A program made the translations under genes and the position numbers. A stretch of DNA of 64,000 bases from Congeria kusceri (Eukaryota > Mollusca > Bivalvia > Myida > Dreissenidae), in the NCBI GenBank assembly GCA_027627225.1, contig CM051028.1:11036201-11100200 (forward strand), in the 5' to 3' direction. Below the pieces are notes generated by a model. The model had not been told where the DNA came from. It saw nothing but the letters and a program-made list of their open reading frames with translations, and made no database searches. Shown piece by piece: positions 45,500 through 55,252 of the stretch. How positions within the stretch are numbered: the stretch's first letter is position 1; every line of letters begins with the position of its first letter.

Positions 45500-46727
45500 T
45501 AGTGCTGTTAATCAGTGTCCAAAATTGTAGTCGATTAATCAGCCATAAGTTCTGACTAAATAACCGATTAATCAGGATTCTTGAAAATAAAAGCAATACG
45601 CCCTAGACTGCAACATTTCAATGATTTACATTGTTTTCTTTAATTTGGCAATAAATATGGGTCTGATTGATATAGCAATAATGAAGGAATGGGCATGAAA
45701 CATGTTTTTGTGAATACAGTTTGTGAACTACATTATTCTACTTAAGTACTGGACTATTGACAAGATACAAAGCAGATATATTAATTATTGAAAAGTTAAG
45801 CAACCGCACAAACGCTATAAATCTTTATCTTGTGTTGGGTACAAATATGCCAAATTAATAAAACAAAATACAACAAACATGGCATAGATAACACAACATG
45901 TAATGCTAAGGGTCTGAAGAATAAGCAATACGTACAGATTTGTGTAGCCTTTGATTATTTTGGTATTTTAGCTCACCCCAGCATGAAGTGCTTGTTGAGT
46001 AATTGGTATATGGGACCTATCCTGTGACGTCTGTATTCAGTCGTCATGAAATCTCGGATGGAATCCATAATGGGCCACATCGGGCCAGGAACACTAGAGT
46101 TATTTTGCTTTTTTCGAGGAAAATGCAAAAATTGCATTTTTCATAAACATTGGAATTATGACCCTTTGTTCGATGGACAAATGTAACAAACATTGTCATT
46201 TCCTGTCTAGAGACTTCTAATCCAATCTCATCAAAATTTCATAATGTGTATGTGACCATAAGACTATAGCTGGAACTACTGAGTTATGACCCCTTGTTTG
46301 TGAAAGAAAATGCAAAAATTCTAAGACAGTGACTTAAGTTTTCGTCAAATCTTGATCAAATGTACCAGTTTGTGTTGGACCATGCAACTCTTTGTTGTTG
46401 TGATGCGTGGCTATTAAACCACTCGGGCTGACACACTCGTTGTTTAATTCCTACGCACCAGAACTCCAAATCGTTGTTTATTGGGTTATAAACAACAATA
46501 AATCAAACATTATTTCTTAATTAATTATATCATTTGGTTTTTGAAACATGTAAATGAATCGGATGATTTGTTCAAGTTAAAAGAAAGGGATTGGACATTT
46601 TTCAAGAAAGAAAACTCATGCCTAGATATTTTCAATTAATCGACGTATCCCAAATCTTAATCGACTTATTAATCAGTACCTATTAGTCGTTGAATAATCA
46701 ACGAAATGATTAATCGGCACAACACTA
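45500..46727. mobile_element. hAT-type non-autonomous transposon, 8-bp target duplication
   Basis: The 8 bases 'taaataaa' occur immediately before the left end (45492-45499) and immediately after the right end (46728-46735). The left end starts 'tagtgctgttaatca' and the right end, reversed, starts 'tagtgttgtgccgattaatc'. Direct and inverted 'cgattaatca' motifs follow at both ends. Eight-base duplications and TAGTG/CAGTG ends are typical of the hAT superfamily. Inside, near 45970-46370, lies a minus-strand copy of a 'ctcaggtgagctaaaa' family tail with its 'aactctagtgttcctggcc' units, so a second element is nested. A hairpin-prone block ('ttgtttattgggttataaac') is at 46474-46493. No transposase was seen. 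Confidence 0.8.
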
Positions 46728-47627
46728 TAAATAAAACGGTAAGCTCCTTAAAAAACTAAAGTATGAAAATAATTATGCTTTAGCTAAATCGCATCATTAT
46801 GTAATCTCCGTACAATTTTCCGATCTTACCGCCTCGTGCTTTTCATCAATTATACTTGAATAATCTAAATAATTCACATTAACACATTTTACATACAAAT
46901 ATTTTACGATTTGAGAGTCAAAGCAAAATTAAAAGAGTTACAATGCAAGAAAATAATAACGTGAATGCATATAAGCATCATACCACATCGTGGAGTCTCA
47001 AAATTGTATTTAGGCAACGTCCAGCAATTCTTATTTTGGTTTAATACATATTGAAAACAAACACCGAAATTATTAACATAATGATTATGAAGTTTGTAAA
47101 ATAAAAGCTTCAGCGTCAAAAAATCCGTTACAACTCAAGATGTGTAGACGTCTACCACTTTGGTGATCAATTAAAACGATACACGTGATTTTCAGTAAAA
47201 ATACAACCAAGACAAGTATTACAGTGACATTTTCCTTCAAAAAAATTAGAAAATGAAAAGTATTATTATTAGCAAAAGTAATTTTAAAAATAGTCATTTT
47301 GAATATGTCAGCTTTATAAAACAATTAAAGTGTGACAAAGTAAAACAGTACGTATTTTAATAATATGACTTTAATAGTGTGTATGCAATAAATGCGCGTT
47401 TTTTAATTAGGCCATACCAATTTGAGTCCATGTTTGGCGTCCTCGGGCTGGTAGGTTTTCGGATGCCTGGACGTCAAAAACAACAATTTTGACAATTTAA
47501 AAAAGCATATAAACACTTGGAAAACAAGAAAACTAGACTATAAGGTGTTGTTTTTTTTTGCATTATTTTACTTAAAATACACAATTATTGATAATTATTA
47601 TGTCCCCTTATCGATGTATTGGTTTGC
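46728..47627. other. Unannotated AT-rich stretch
   Basis: Minus-strand open frames of 71-79 codons are present (46904-47324) but have no coding character or splice context. No repeat was recognised. Confidence 0.5.
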
Positions 47628-47631
47628 TTGA

Positions 47632-47740
47632 GATCCCGGGTTCGATCCACACTCTGGGAGCGTACTCAAGATCTCCCCCAAAGACACCAAGTACTGGTTC
47701 TTCCCAGGAAACGTTCTCGAGAGTGCTGCCCCCATTCTGC
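47632..47740 (+). mobile_element. SINE fragment (tRNA B-box plus conserved body)
   Basis: 'gatcccgggttcgatccaca' is a pol III B-box. Directly after come 'ctctgggagcgtactcaaga', 'cccaaagacaccaagtactg' and 'ttcttcccaggaaacg', then 'ctcgagagtgctg'. I recognise the 'aaagacaccaagtactgg...cccaggaaacg' block as a conserved body shared by SINEs across many invertebrates and fishes (from memory). The 5' half with the A-box is missing and no poly(A) or simple tail is clear. Confidence 0.7.
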
Positions 47741-47774
47741 AGAAAATAGGAAGATACTCTTTTACTGATTTTGT

Positions 47775-48245
47775 TGGAGTTATTACGTGTAAACGTACAA
47801 TTTCCGCTTTATGTAAAATTTCTCAAAACCTAAATAAGGTATAGACTTAAAACTCAAAGTATTTGATCACAGTGATGAACTTATTCTGTAAACAAGAGGG
47901 ATAACTCTATTAAGAATTGTGTTTGAGTCATTGCCCCTTTTTCAACTTAGAATTTTCGCTTTAGGTCAAATTTCACAATATCTTTAAGAGGTATTGACTT
48001 CAAAGTCAAAATACTTGATCACAGTTATGAACCCATTCTGTATACAAGATGAGGTAAGTATATCAATGATTTTGGTGGAGTTATTGCCTTTTTTTTTCAA
48101 CTTAAAATGTAAGGTCAATTTTTTTAATATCCGTAAGAGGTCTTGCCTTAAATTTCAACATATTGCATTACAGTGCTGAACCTATTCTATAAACAATAGG
48201 CCAGAGTACTATCAAATACGAGGAAGTCGAGCGTCCAGCACCCGT
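47775..48245 (+). repeat. ~150-bp tandem repeat, three units
   Basis: The phrase 'tgatcacagt.atgaac..attctgta.acaag' occurs near 47861, 48010 and (diverged) 48160. 'ctttaagaggtattgactt' or its variants precede each unit. The period is about 150 bp. It resembles cores of the 'agggcc' elements but has no head or tail. Confidence 0.65.
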
Positions 48246-48344
48246 AGGCTTTTTTCTATAATTTTCTAGTAGCAATAATATGATGATGGAATTGTTAAGA
48301 AAATGTAAATCCAATGCCAAAAGTTTGTGTTTTGATACAGAGTT

Positions 48345-48425
48345 CCTGTAGGATTCGAACTCACGCCTACTTCAATCAAAAACCTTCCCACGCCACAATA
48401 CAGTTATCAACAGCGCGCATGAACA
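48345..48425 (-). pseudogene. tRNA-like sequence
   Basis: On the minus strand 'gtgagttcgaatcctacag' matches a B-box/T-arm. About 30 bases upstream 'tggcgtgggaagg' is close to an A-box, so the spacing is that of a tRNA. The acceptor strand upstream does not pair with 'caggaac'. It is a pseudo-tRNA or a SINE head. A real tRNA with changed ends cannot be excluded by eye. Confidence 0.45.
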
Positions 48426-49870
48426 TAGCTTCATGTACATTTCATTCATATCGATTTTACTACTACTACTAATTACCCGCGCCTACGAAAAGTGCCATGG
48501 TGACCACTTTAAATAATTATAAAAAAAGAACAATTTACTGCTTGTTTATAAAAACGAGATCTATGTGTTAAGTAATCATTTACAAAATACTTCTTAAAAT
48601 ATAATTTTACTTTTCGGAAAATAAGTTTCTGTATTAGCCGTCGATACGCCCATTTAAATCACCTTACAGTACCAAAATAACCAACAATTGTGAATCAAAT
48701 TCAATAAACGTTGATGACGTAAAAGCTCGTCTTCAAATGGAAAACAAAACAATTTCAGAAAGGGCAGCAAACAGCTAGAAATTTGTCTGGTGGATTAAAA
48801 AAGAACGGATGGAAGTATTTAATCTAAATAAATTAACATGCATTCGACATGCCATCGGTAACACAGTATTCATGATAACAAATTACATTATGCAAAATTT
48901 ATATGTTTTATTTGTTTTGTTTTATAGCGAAAGTATCAATAAAAGCTGTGGCGACGGAGAGGGTACCGGTTCCTCATCCGGAGAGGTTACAAGTTCCTAC
49001 CTGTTCTGTGTCGTGGCCTAAGTTCATGGCATTTATACCATTTTTCTACTTAATGTGCTATCGGTTACAATATACAACCATCGTGGAATAATTGTTAAAC
49101 TAAGTTTGGTCCATAAAACACTGGCATTTAATTAAACAAAGAAAATTACAACAGAGAACATCACTGAAATTAGCAAATGTCAGTCAGAGTTGTCATCTGT
49201 TTTCACTATTTCTAGAACATACTGTTTTATGGAGTCAAAACCATGATACATAAGCAGTTAAATGTCCAAGATATTCTGTGAATCCAATAAAACTCGAATT
49301 AAACACTATTATATTAATGACCAATCGGTAGTTTCCGTGTTGATTTTTAACGGAGAGGGACAGGTACAGTAACGGGTGCGTTTTTGGTTAGTGTTAACGG
49401 GGAGGTTACCGATTCGTTTTAACACCGTGGTAACGATCGAAAACCGGTTGACTTTTAATAATCCGTAAATCGATGGCCAATGAAAGAGGATACTAGAGTT
49501 ATTTAATATTTGAAAAGATATGTATTTATTATGTATATAATTTAACGCTAATTGTTTTGTTGCCTGAATTACTATCAATGAACACATCTTGACAGAGCTA
49601 CCATCCTACTATCGGCCATTATTATAATATACAGATTTGTAGGCAGTAATGTAAAAATTAATTGAATTCTTATATTCAAACGTTTCAATCAGACGACACT
49701 TGATGGAATAACTACAAGGAACTATAAATAATGTCCGGTTATTATATATACAAAGTAAAATATGAAACAATTTAGAAGCCAGGGATAGTGTTAATTCTTT
49801 GTAAATCTCTGGCAAACAGATACACAAATCAAATAATTTTGTGGCAGCTGCGAGTTGACATTTCTGGAAA
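48426..49870. other. Unannotated region upstream of the Ig-like gene
   Basis: A possible short exon at 48928-49020 ('gttttatag' acceptor, then ESINKSCGDGEGTGSSSG and a stop) has weak support. The block 49345-49455 has several 'acgg', 'aacgg' motifs but no clear unit. No promoter element could be identified for the gene that begins at 49871. Confidence 0.35.
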
Positions 49871-49898
49871 ATGATTCGGATGTTGATATTACTTATCG
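49871..49898 (+). CDS. Ig-like receptor gene, exon 1 (signal-peptide start)
   Basis: ATG opens the short peptide MIRMLILLI, followed by a G and the donor 'gtaaat'. The extra G combines with TG at the start of the exon at 52772 to give Val, so the sequence continues as MIRMLILLIVIHDVELFN. The basic residue followed by a run of Met, Leu and Ile is a weak but plausible signal peptide core. The other exons of the gene are at 52772, 54333, 54954, 57338, 57737, 58722 and 58929. The in-frame phase match argues against chance, but the exon is very short. Confidence 0.5.
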
Positions 49899-50606
49899 GT
49901 AAATACTAAACGTTTGTAGCTTTGTATTAATTATTGTTATTATTATTAAATACTATATATACGGCGCTTTTTCAACTTCATAGTAATAATTGTTATTAAT
50001 AAATGTAATTTAATAAGTACACTTATTCCTAATTTGTATAAATAAGATCAAGTATGCTTAAATTTATTGAACGAAACCAGAACATCTTTTTTGATACTTC
50101 ATGCAAATTACTGTTTGAAAACATTGAAACTTACAGGTGATCATATAACTATTCAACACAGTAAACATTTTAGTTTCACTTATTTGTTATTATTTGTTTC
50201 ATAGTTTTATGTATAAAATCTTTTCTTTTAAACATCTGATAAAAATATAATAATCAAAATAGTGCCGCATTTGTTGTTTCACTAAATAGTTTTATTTATT
50301 GAATTAAATTTAATTCCATAATTAAATGAGCCTTCTCATACAATTCTGGCATTTTCACACGAATATGTGAGAAGTCATATAATTCTAATTTATATATGCA
50401 ATTACACTTAATATTTTAAATATATGTAAGGTCCGTTGTAATATATTTATGTATTTTCACCCTTTCTTTCTGACGCGTGTATTTGTTGTATTTAATATGT
50501 ATATGACAATCAGCTGTATATATTAAAGTCGTAAATAAACTCTCTGTTCTGTTCTATAAATGAAACGTTTACGACTGGTCAGTGAACCGTTAATATTTTC
50601 ACTTGA

Positions 50607-52640
50607 CCCATGGTCACAAATAGCCTGCGACCAACTAAAGACCAACTCCCGACCATCAACGACCAGTGGTTGCTGACGGTCTTTAAAAGGTCTTTAAAAC
50701 CCTGGTCACACATAGCCTGCGACCAACTAATGACCACCTCCCGACCATCAATGACCAGTGCCTGATGACGGTCTTAAAAAGGTCATTAATACCCTGGTCA
50801 CACAAAGCCTACGACCAACTCCCGACCATCAACAACCAGTGGTTGCTGACGGTCTTTAATAGGTTGTTGGAGGTCGGCGGCTGGTTGTCGAAGGTCGCCG
50901 ATTGGTCTTCGGGCCCATTTTGGTCGCAGATGGTCTTCGATGTTGCATCGAAATTCTTTTGCCGACCGAACAGGTCGTGAGAAGGGTTTCGTTGGTCTTT
51001 ATTTAGTCGGCGATCAATCGCAGACTGGTCTGCGACGATCGCCAACTAGTCGCAGACCAAGTGTGACTCTTGGCAGACCAAATTTGGATCGCCGACTGGT
51101 CAGGGATTGATCACCGACTTATTGCCGACTGGTCGGCGATTAGTCGAATACCATCTTACGACCGCTCGCCGAGTTACCTTCGTCTCCAAAACAGATTTTA
51201 AAAATGAACGCACAATTTAACAATCTTTCTTTTTTAAACCAAACAGAAAACATAATAGTTACAATTTAAAAGTGTTAGCATGCCGTTTTCAAAGAAGGGG
51301 AAGGGCAGAGACAAGAGGATATTGCTGGATAAGGAAAGTGTACTTGATAGTTTACCTTAACATTCAAATGTGCTGCCGGACATAGAAGAGGGTAATAATA
51401 TAATAACTATAATTGAATTAAATAATCAACAAAACCAAACGAATACATTCAGTTTCTTTAATTTTCACAAGGCATATATTAAAGTATAGCCCAATGTCAT
51501 ATAGGCAAACGATTTCGGAACAATGAGAAAAATCATAGAACAAAATTAAATATCGAATAATCCTAATTTCGCCCACCGAGAATCTCCCACCAGTCGCCAA
51601 CCAATCGCCAACTTGTCGCCAACCAGTCGCCAACTAGTCTCCAGCCAGTCTTTGATGGCTGTTGATGGTCGGAAGACGATCGCCGACTTTAAGTACGACC
51701 GGTCGCCGACCAGTCTCCGACTAAAATTCCATTGCTTTTTTCTGGATTTTGGTCGCCAGAGATTTTAGTTGTCGGTGGTCGGTAATTGGTCGGCGACCTA
51801 TGTGTGACCTAGGCTTAACAGGTAGTTGGAAGTTGGTGGCTGGTTGTCGATGGTCGCCGGCTGGTCTTCAGACCCATTTGGTCGGTCGCAGATGTTCGAT
51901 GTTGCATCGAAGACCTTTTACCGACTAAACAGGTTGTGAAAAGGTTTTCGCTGGTCTTTATTTAGTCGGCGATTAATCGCAGACCATGTGTGACTTGTCG
52001 CGTACCAATTTTTGATCACCGACTGGTCAGCGATTTATTGCCGACTGCTTGCCGACTGGTCGGTCATTAGTCGCATACCATCTTACGACCGCTCGCCAAG
52101 TTACCTTCGTTTCCAAAACACATTTAGAAAATGAACGCACATTTTTACAATCATTCTTTAAAACGTGACAGGAAACGTAATTATTATTATTATTGAATTA
52201 AATAATTCATAAAACAACAAGAATAAATTCAGTTTCTTAAATTTTCACAAGGCATAAATTAAAATATAGCTCAATGTCATATATATGTGCAAACATTGTT
52301 TTGAACAATGAGCAAATCATAGAACTGATTTAAATATCGAATTATTTTAATTCCGACCACCGAACATCGACAACCCGTCGCCAACTAATCGCCAACTAGT
52401 CGCAAACCACTCGTCTACTAGTCGCCAGCCAGTCTTTGATTGTTGTTAATGGTCGTAAGATGATCGCCGACTTTTCGTACGACCGGTTACCGACCAGTCT
52501 TTGATCAATCGCCGACAAGTATCGGATTAAAATTCCATTGAATTTTTATGGATTTTGGTCGCCTGAGGTTGTCGTTGGTCGCCGCAAATTTTAGTTGTCG
52601 GATGTCGGTAATCGGTCGGCGACCTATGTGTGACCTAGGC
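50607..52640. mobile_element. GGTC/GACC-rich element, duplicated internally
   Basis: The ends carry an inverted motif. Starts near 50611, 50703 and 50794 read 'tggtcacacatagcctgcga' (or 'aaagcct'), and ends near 51813 and 52640 read 'cgacctatgtgtgacctagg'. The interior is made of 'ggtcgccgac', 'gaccagtc' and 'agtcgccaac' motifs spaced about 10 bp apart, pointing both ways. 50861-51815 is repeated as 51820-52640, with 'aggtcgtgagaagggtttcg' answered by 'aggttgtgaaaaggttttcg'. The first copy has about 150 extra bases that include the 51280 ORF. It would fold into long imperfect hairpins. Confidence 0.7.
51280..51360 (+). CDS. Small basic ORF inside the GGTC element
   Basis: ATG to TAA, 26 codons: MPFSKKGKGRDKRILL then DKESVLDSLP. 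It is rich in Lys and Arg. The second copy of the element has no such segment, so it is either lost there or inserted here. No function can be assigned, and it may be a captured exon piece. Confidence 0.2.
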   Translation: MPFSKKGKGRDKRILLDKESVLDSLP

Positions 52641-52771
52641 TTTATTGACCGATTGTCTATCGCCTCTGTCAATGCTGATTTTTGGTCCATATCACAGCAT
52701 TTTTACAGCCAATAAGTAAATAATTGCATACTCGTTACTTTGTACATGCAAATATATTGATGTTTTTCCAG

Positions 52772-53064
52772 TGATACATGATGTAGAACTTTTCAACGAA
52801 CTAGGTACTTTAACATTAGTTGGACCTGCATTCCTCGGACGAAACGTTACTTTCAAATTTCTAGCTTTCGCTGAAACAATTGATAAGTCAGCAAACCCGA
52901 AATGGGAGGCCATGCTCTTCGGGACAACGGCGATTACGGAAATCAAGGACAGCCACAAACAATATGCCGAGGGCAAAGCACTTTACATGAAACTCATCCA
53001 TGCTGAAAATAAATGGCAAAATGCCTATGTAAAAGTTGATTACAGAGGAAATCATTTTCTATGA
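52772..53064 (+). CDS. Ig-like receptor gene, exon 2 (Ig-like domain 1, no Cys)
   Basis: The acceptor is 'tgatgtttttccag'. The frame reads (V)IHDVELFNELGTLTLVG, then 'PAFLGRNVTFKFLAFAE', then 'KWEAMLFGTTAITEI' and 'ENKWQNAYVKVDYRGN', ending at TGA 53062-53064. The layout (a G-T-L strand, a conserved K-W, then a Y-x-x-x near the end) parallels the exon at 54333, which has cysteines where this one has none. No phase-1 donor was found before the stop; 'gtaaaa' at 53027 is in phase 0. The exon may be the end of a truncated or soluble isoform, or damaged. NVT is a possible glycosylation site. Confidence 0.55.
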
Positions 53065-54332
53065 ACACTCGTGAAATTAAATACGATCTTACACCGTAAT
53101 AAACAAATATCATCTGTACATCCAAAATACACTTTGCAGTGATTTCAATTAACTAAATGACCAGAGAAAGCTTGAGTACTTGAATGCAAAACGTACGATT
53201 ACACCTGAAGTGAAGAAAATATGTATTCACTATATTAATATTTACAGTTTATATTAACATAAATATGGCATTTCTAGGTAATCTATGGAATCCTCATTCT
53301 GCCAGTTACATTTCGCCCTGTACTTTACCGCGACAATGCGACATTTTAACATTTTTTCTGCAGATCTCGAAAAATTTCATAGACACACGAAATTTGCAAG
53401 ATGATTTTCGCCCAAATTTCGTGTCGCCACGTTTATCTAAGTGCGAGATCTGCAAAATATAAAAGATAAAATGCCGCGTTGTCGCACCCAGACAATATGC
53501 ACGAGATAATATGGATTATCGCACCGACACTCATATTGCTCCCACGCACCGCAATACTGATATAACATTTATATTACTAACATACACATTGGTGTTGTTT
53601 ATGAACTTACAAACGACCATATATTTTATATTCGACTCCATGTGCAATATATTTTACAGTTATGCAAGAAAAACTATTTCGTTTAACCGGTGTCAGTACA
53701 AAATATCATCCTGACACAATCAATGCGGGAGCGACGATACGATTTTGCGACGATGCGAGATTTGGGCGATAATTACCGTCGTGTAAAAGACCGCGACAAG
53801 GCGACATTTGGGCGATATTTATAGATTTGTTCAATTAACCAATAGACGAACATAGATCGCTCCGCCTTCTGTTTGTGTAAGGTTGTTTGTCCAAGGATTT
53901 GAAGTAAATGCACTGGATTACGCAACCATGTGCTATTATTATTTACCGGTGAAATATAAACCCATAATTGGTCAACTCAATTCTTGACTGACAAGTATCT
54001 ACTGGTTAATTTCAAAGACACGCGAACTTTGCACATTATTTATCGTCTGAATGTCGTGTGTTTACGTTTTTCAAAGTGCGAGATATGCAAAATAAAAAAT
54101 AAAACGTGGCATCATCGCAGAACGATATTTTAACTGGCTGAATCAGAATTCCGTTCATTTCCGTTCAATAATATCAAGATAATTAGTATCACAAACATAT
54201 AACCTTGTTTTGCTGTGGTGGGTACGTTTTCAGGTGAGATTTTTTTTTTCGGAAGCATTTCATTTTCATTTACTACCTATCCCTGTTCTAAAATTGCAAT
54301 CTCAAGAAAGACCAAACAATTTATTATTTTAG
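53065..54332 (+). other. Intron 2 of the Ig-like gene, with foldback repeats
   Basis: It holds the foldback at 53326-53489 and related 'gcgacgatgcgag' fragments at 53725-53815 and 54010-54130. The rest is AT-rich. It ends in 'caatttattattttag'. Confidence 0.5.
53326..53489. mobile_element. Foldback element
   Basis: The left arm 'gcgacaatgcgacattttaa' + 'ca...ctgcagatctcg' pairs with the right arm 'gcgagatctgcaaaatataa' + 'aa...atgccgcgttgtcgc'. Arms of about 50 bp enclose 'aaatttcatagacacacgaa' and 'atttcgtgtcgcc', which also pair partly. It is a MITE-like hairpin in the intron of the Ig-like gene. Related single arms follow near 53731 and 54010. Confidence 0.75.
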
Positions 54333-54641
54333 AAGAGTTTGCTAACGACTGTGGTACATTGCTGGTGGAGACTTTTCCCACACAAAAAGGCTATAATGCC
54401 GAGATCGCCTATTACCCGAGCAACAAGGTCATTGCCAGTCCCGGACGTTTCTACCGCAAGTGGTTCGGGCGAAGGACTGGCATTATCAATATGAACAATT
54501 CAGATTATTTGGAAACGACTTACACAGAGGATGTTAAGTATGTAATCACAATCTACAACTTCACAGCACCCGAGGAGTACTATTTAGAATGCCTCAACAA
54601 CGAACGTAGCATCAAAACTAACGGAATATACATATTTCCTG
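54333..54641 (+). CDS. Ig-like receptor gene, exon 3 (Ig-like domain 2)
   Basis: The acceptor is 'tttattattttag' and the donor 'g|gtaatt'. Phase 1 at both ends. The 102 codons read (x)EFANDCGTLLVETFPTQK, then 'YNAEIAYYPSNKVIASP', then 'RFYRKWFGRRTGIINMNN', 'YLETTYTEDVKYVITIYNF' and 'TAPEEYYLECLNNERS'. One Cys lies in the first strand (DCGTLL) and one in the YYLEC motif, the usual pair of an Ig fold, with a Trp in the core (RKWFG). NNS and NFT are glycosylation sites. A longer open frame starting at 54215 includes intron bases before the acceptor. Confidence 0.7.
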
Positions 54642-54953
54642 GTAATTATGAATGGACAAATGTATTCATAGGCGCACTTAAATTGTGTTACACACTTGTT
54701 AAGGTATATGTTATGAACAATTTATATCAGAACTACTAGCAAATAACATACATTGAATGTATTTGTTGGTTTGTTGAAATATCGTTAATTTTTGTATTTG
54801 TTTGTGAACAGTATCAACGTCATATGGTGCATATAACTCGTTTTGCGTTTTCATACGGGCAATATGAGTAGCAAAACATAACGTACCAATAACATTAATT
54901 CGCATGCATCATACCATATTAAACATTTTTCTATAGCGCTTACCGGTATACAG

Positions 54954-55252
54954 TGCAGACCATATACACTTCTTTTGAAGGTGTACCCGTTTTGAGATTG
55001 AGATGTACCGTTGACGGCTGTGTCGACTGTCTATGCGTCCATCCTGGAGATTCAATCAACTGTTCATCCTACAGCCCCAACGTGACGATGCGGATTGGCT
55101 CTGATAATGTTGACTTACAAATTGATTCCAAGATCGTACCATATGTTTTTTCAACGATGATATCCATCAACGAACGATTTTACTTGCAAACTGTTTGTTG
55201 TTTATCTTACATAGTGGACCATGATCAAGCTGTTAACTTTTATACCATTTCG
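54954..55252 (+). CDS. Ig-like receptor gene, exon 4 (Cys-rich Ig-like domain)
   Basis: The acceptor is 'taccggtatacag' and the donor 'gtacga'. Entry phase 1 (G from exon 3 + TG gives Val). It reads VQTIYTSFEGVPVLRLRC, then 'TVDGCVDCLCVHPGDSINC', then 'SSYSPNVTMRIGSDNVDLQ' and 'TVCCLSYIVDHDQAV'. There are seven cysteines, more than a standard Ig domain, so extra disulfides are likely. NCS and NVT are glycosylation sites. The exit phase is 0, unlike the other exons. Confidence 0.65.

Larger units (their letters stand above)
49899..52771 (+). other. Intron 1 of the Ig-like gene
   Basis: It opens with 'gtaaat' and ends in 'gatgtttttccag'. It holds AT-rich DNA and the GGTC/GACC element at 50607-52640. 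A short frame at 51280-51360 (26 codons, MPFSKKGKGRDKR...) lies inside the element on the plus strand. Confidence 0.5.

Noticed and set aside
47632..47740. Functional tRNA gene at the B-box
   Set aside because: No A-box or acceptor stem lies upstream, and the downstream sequence is a SINE body.
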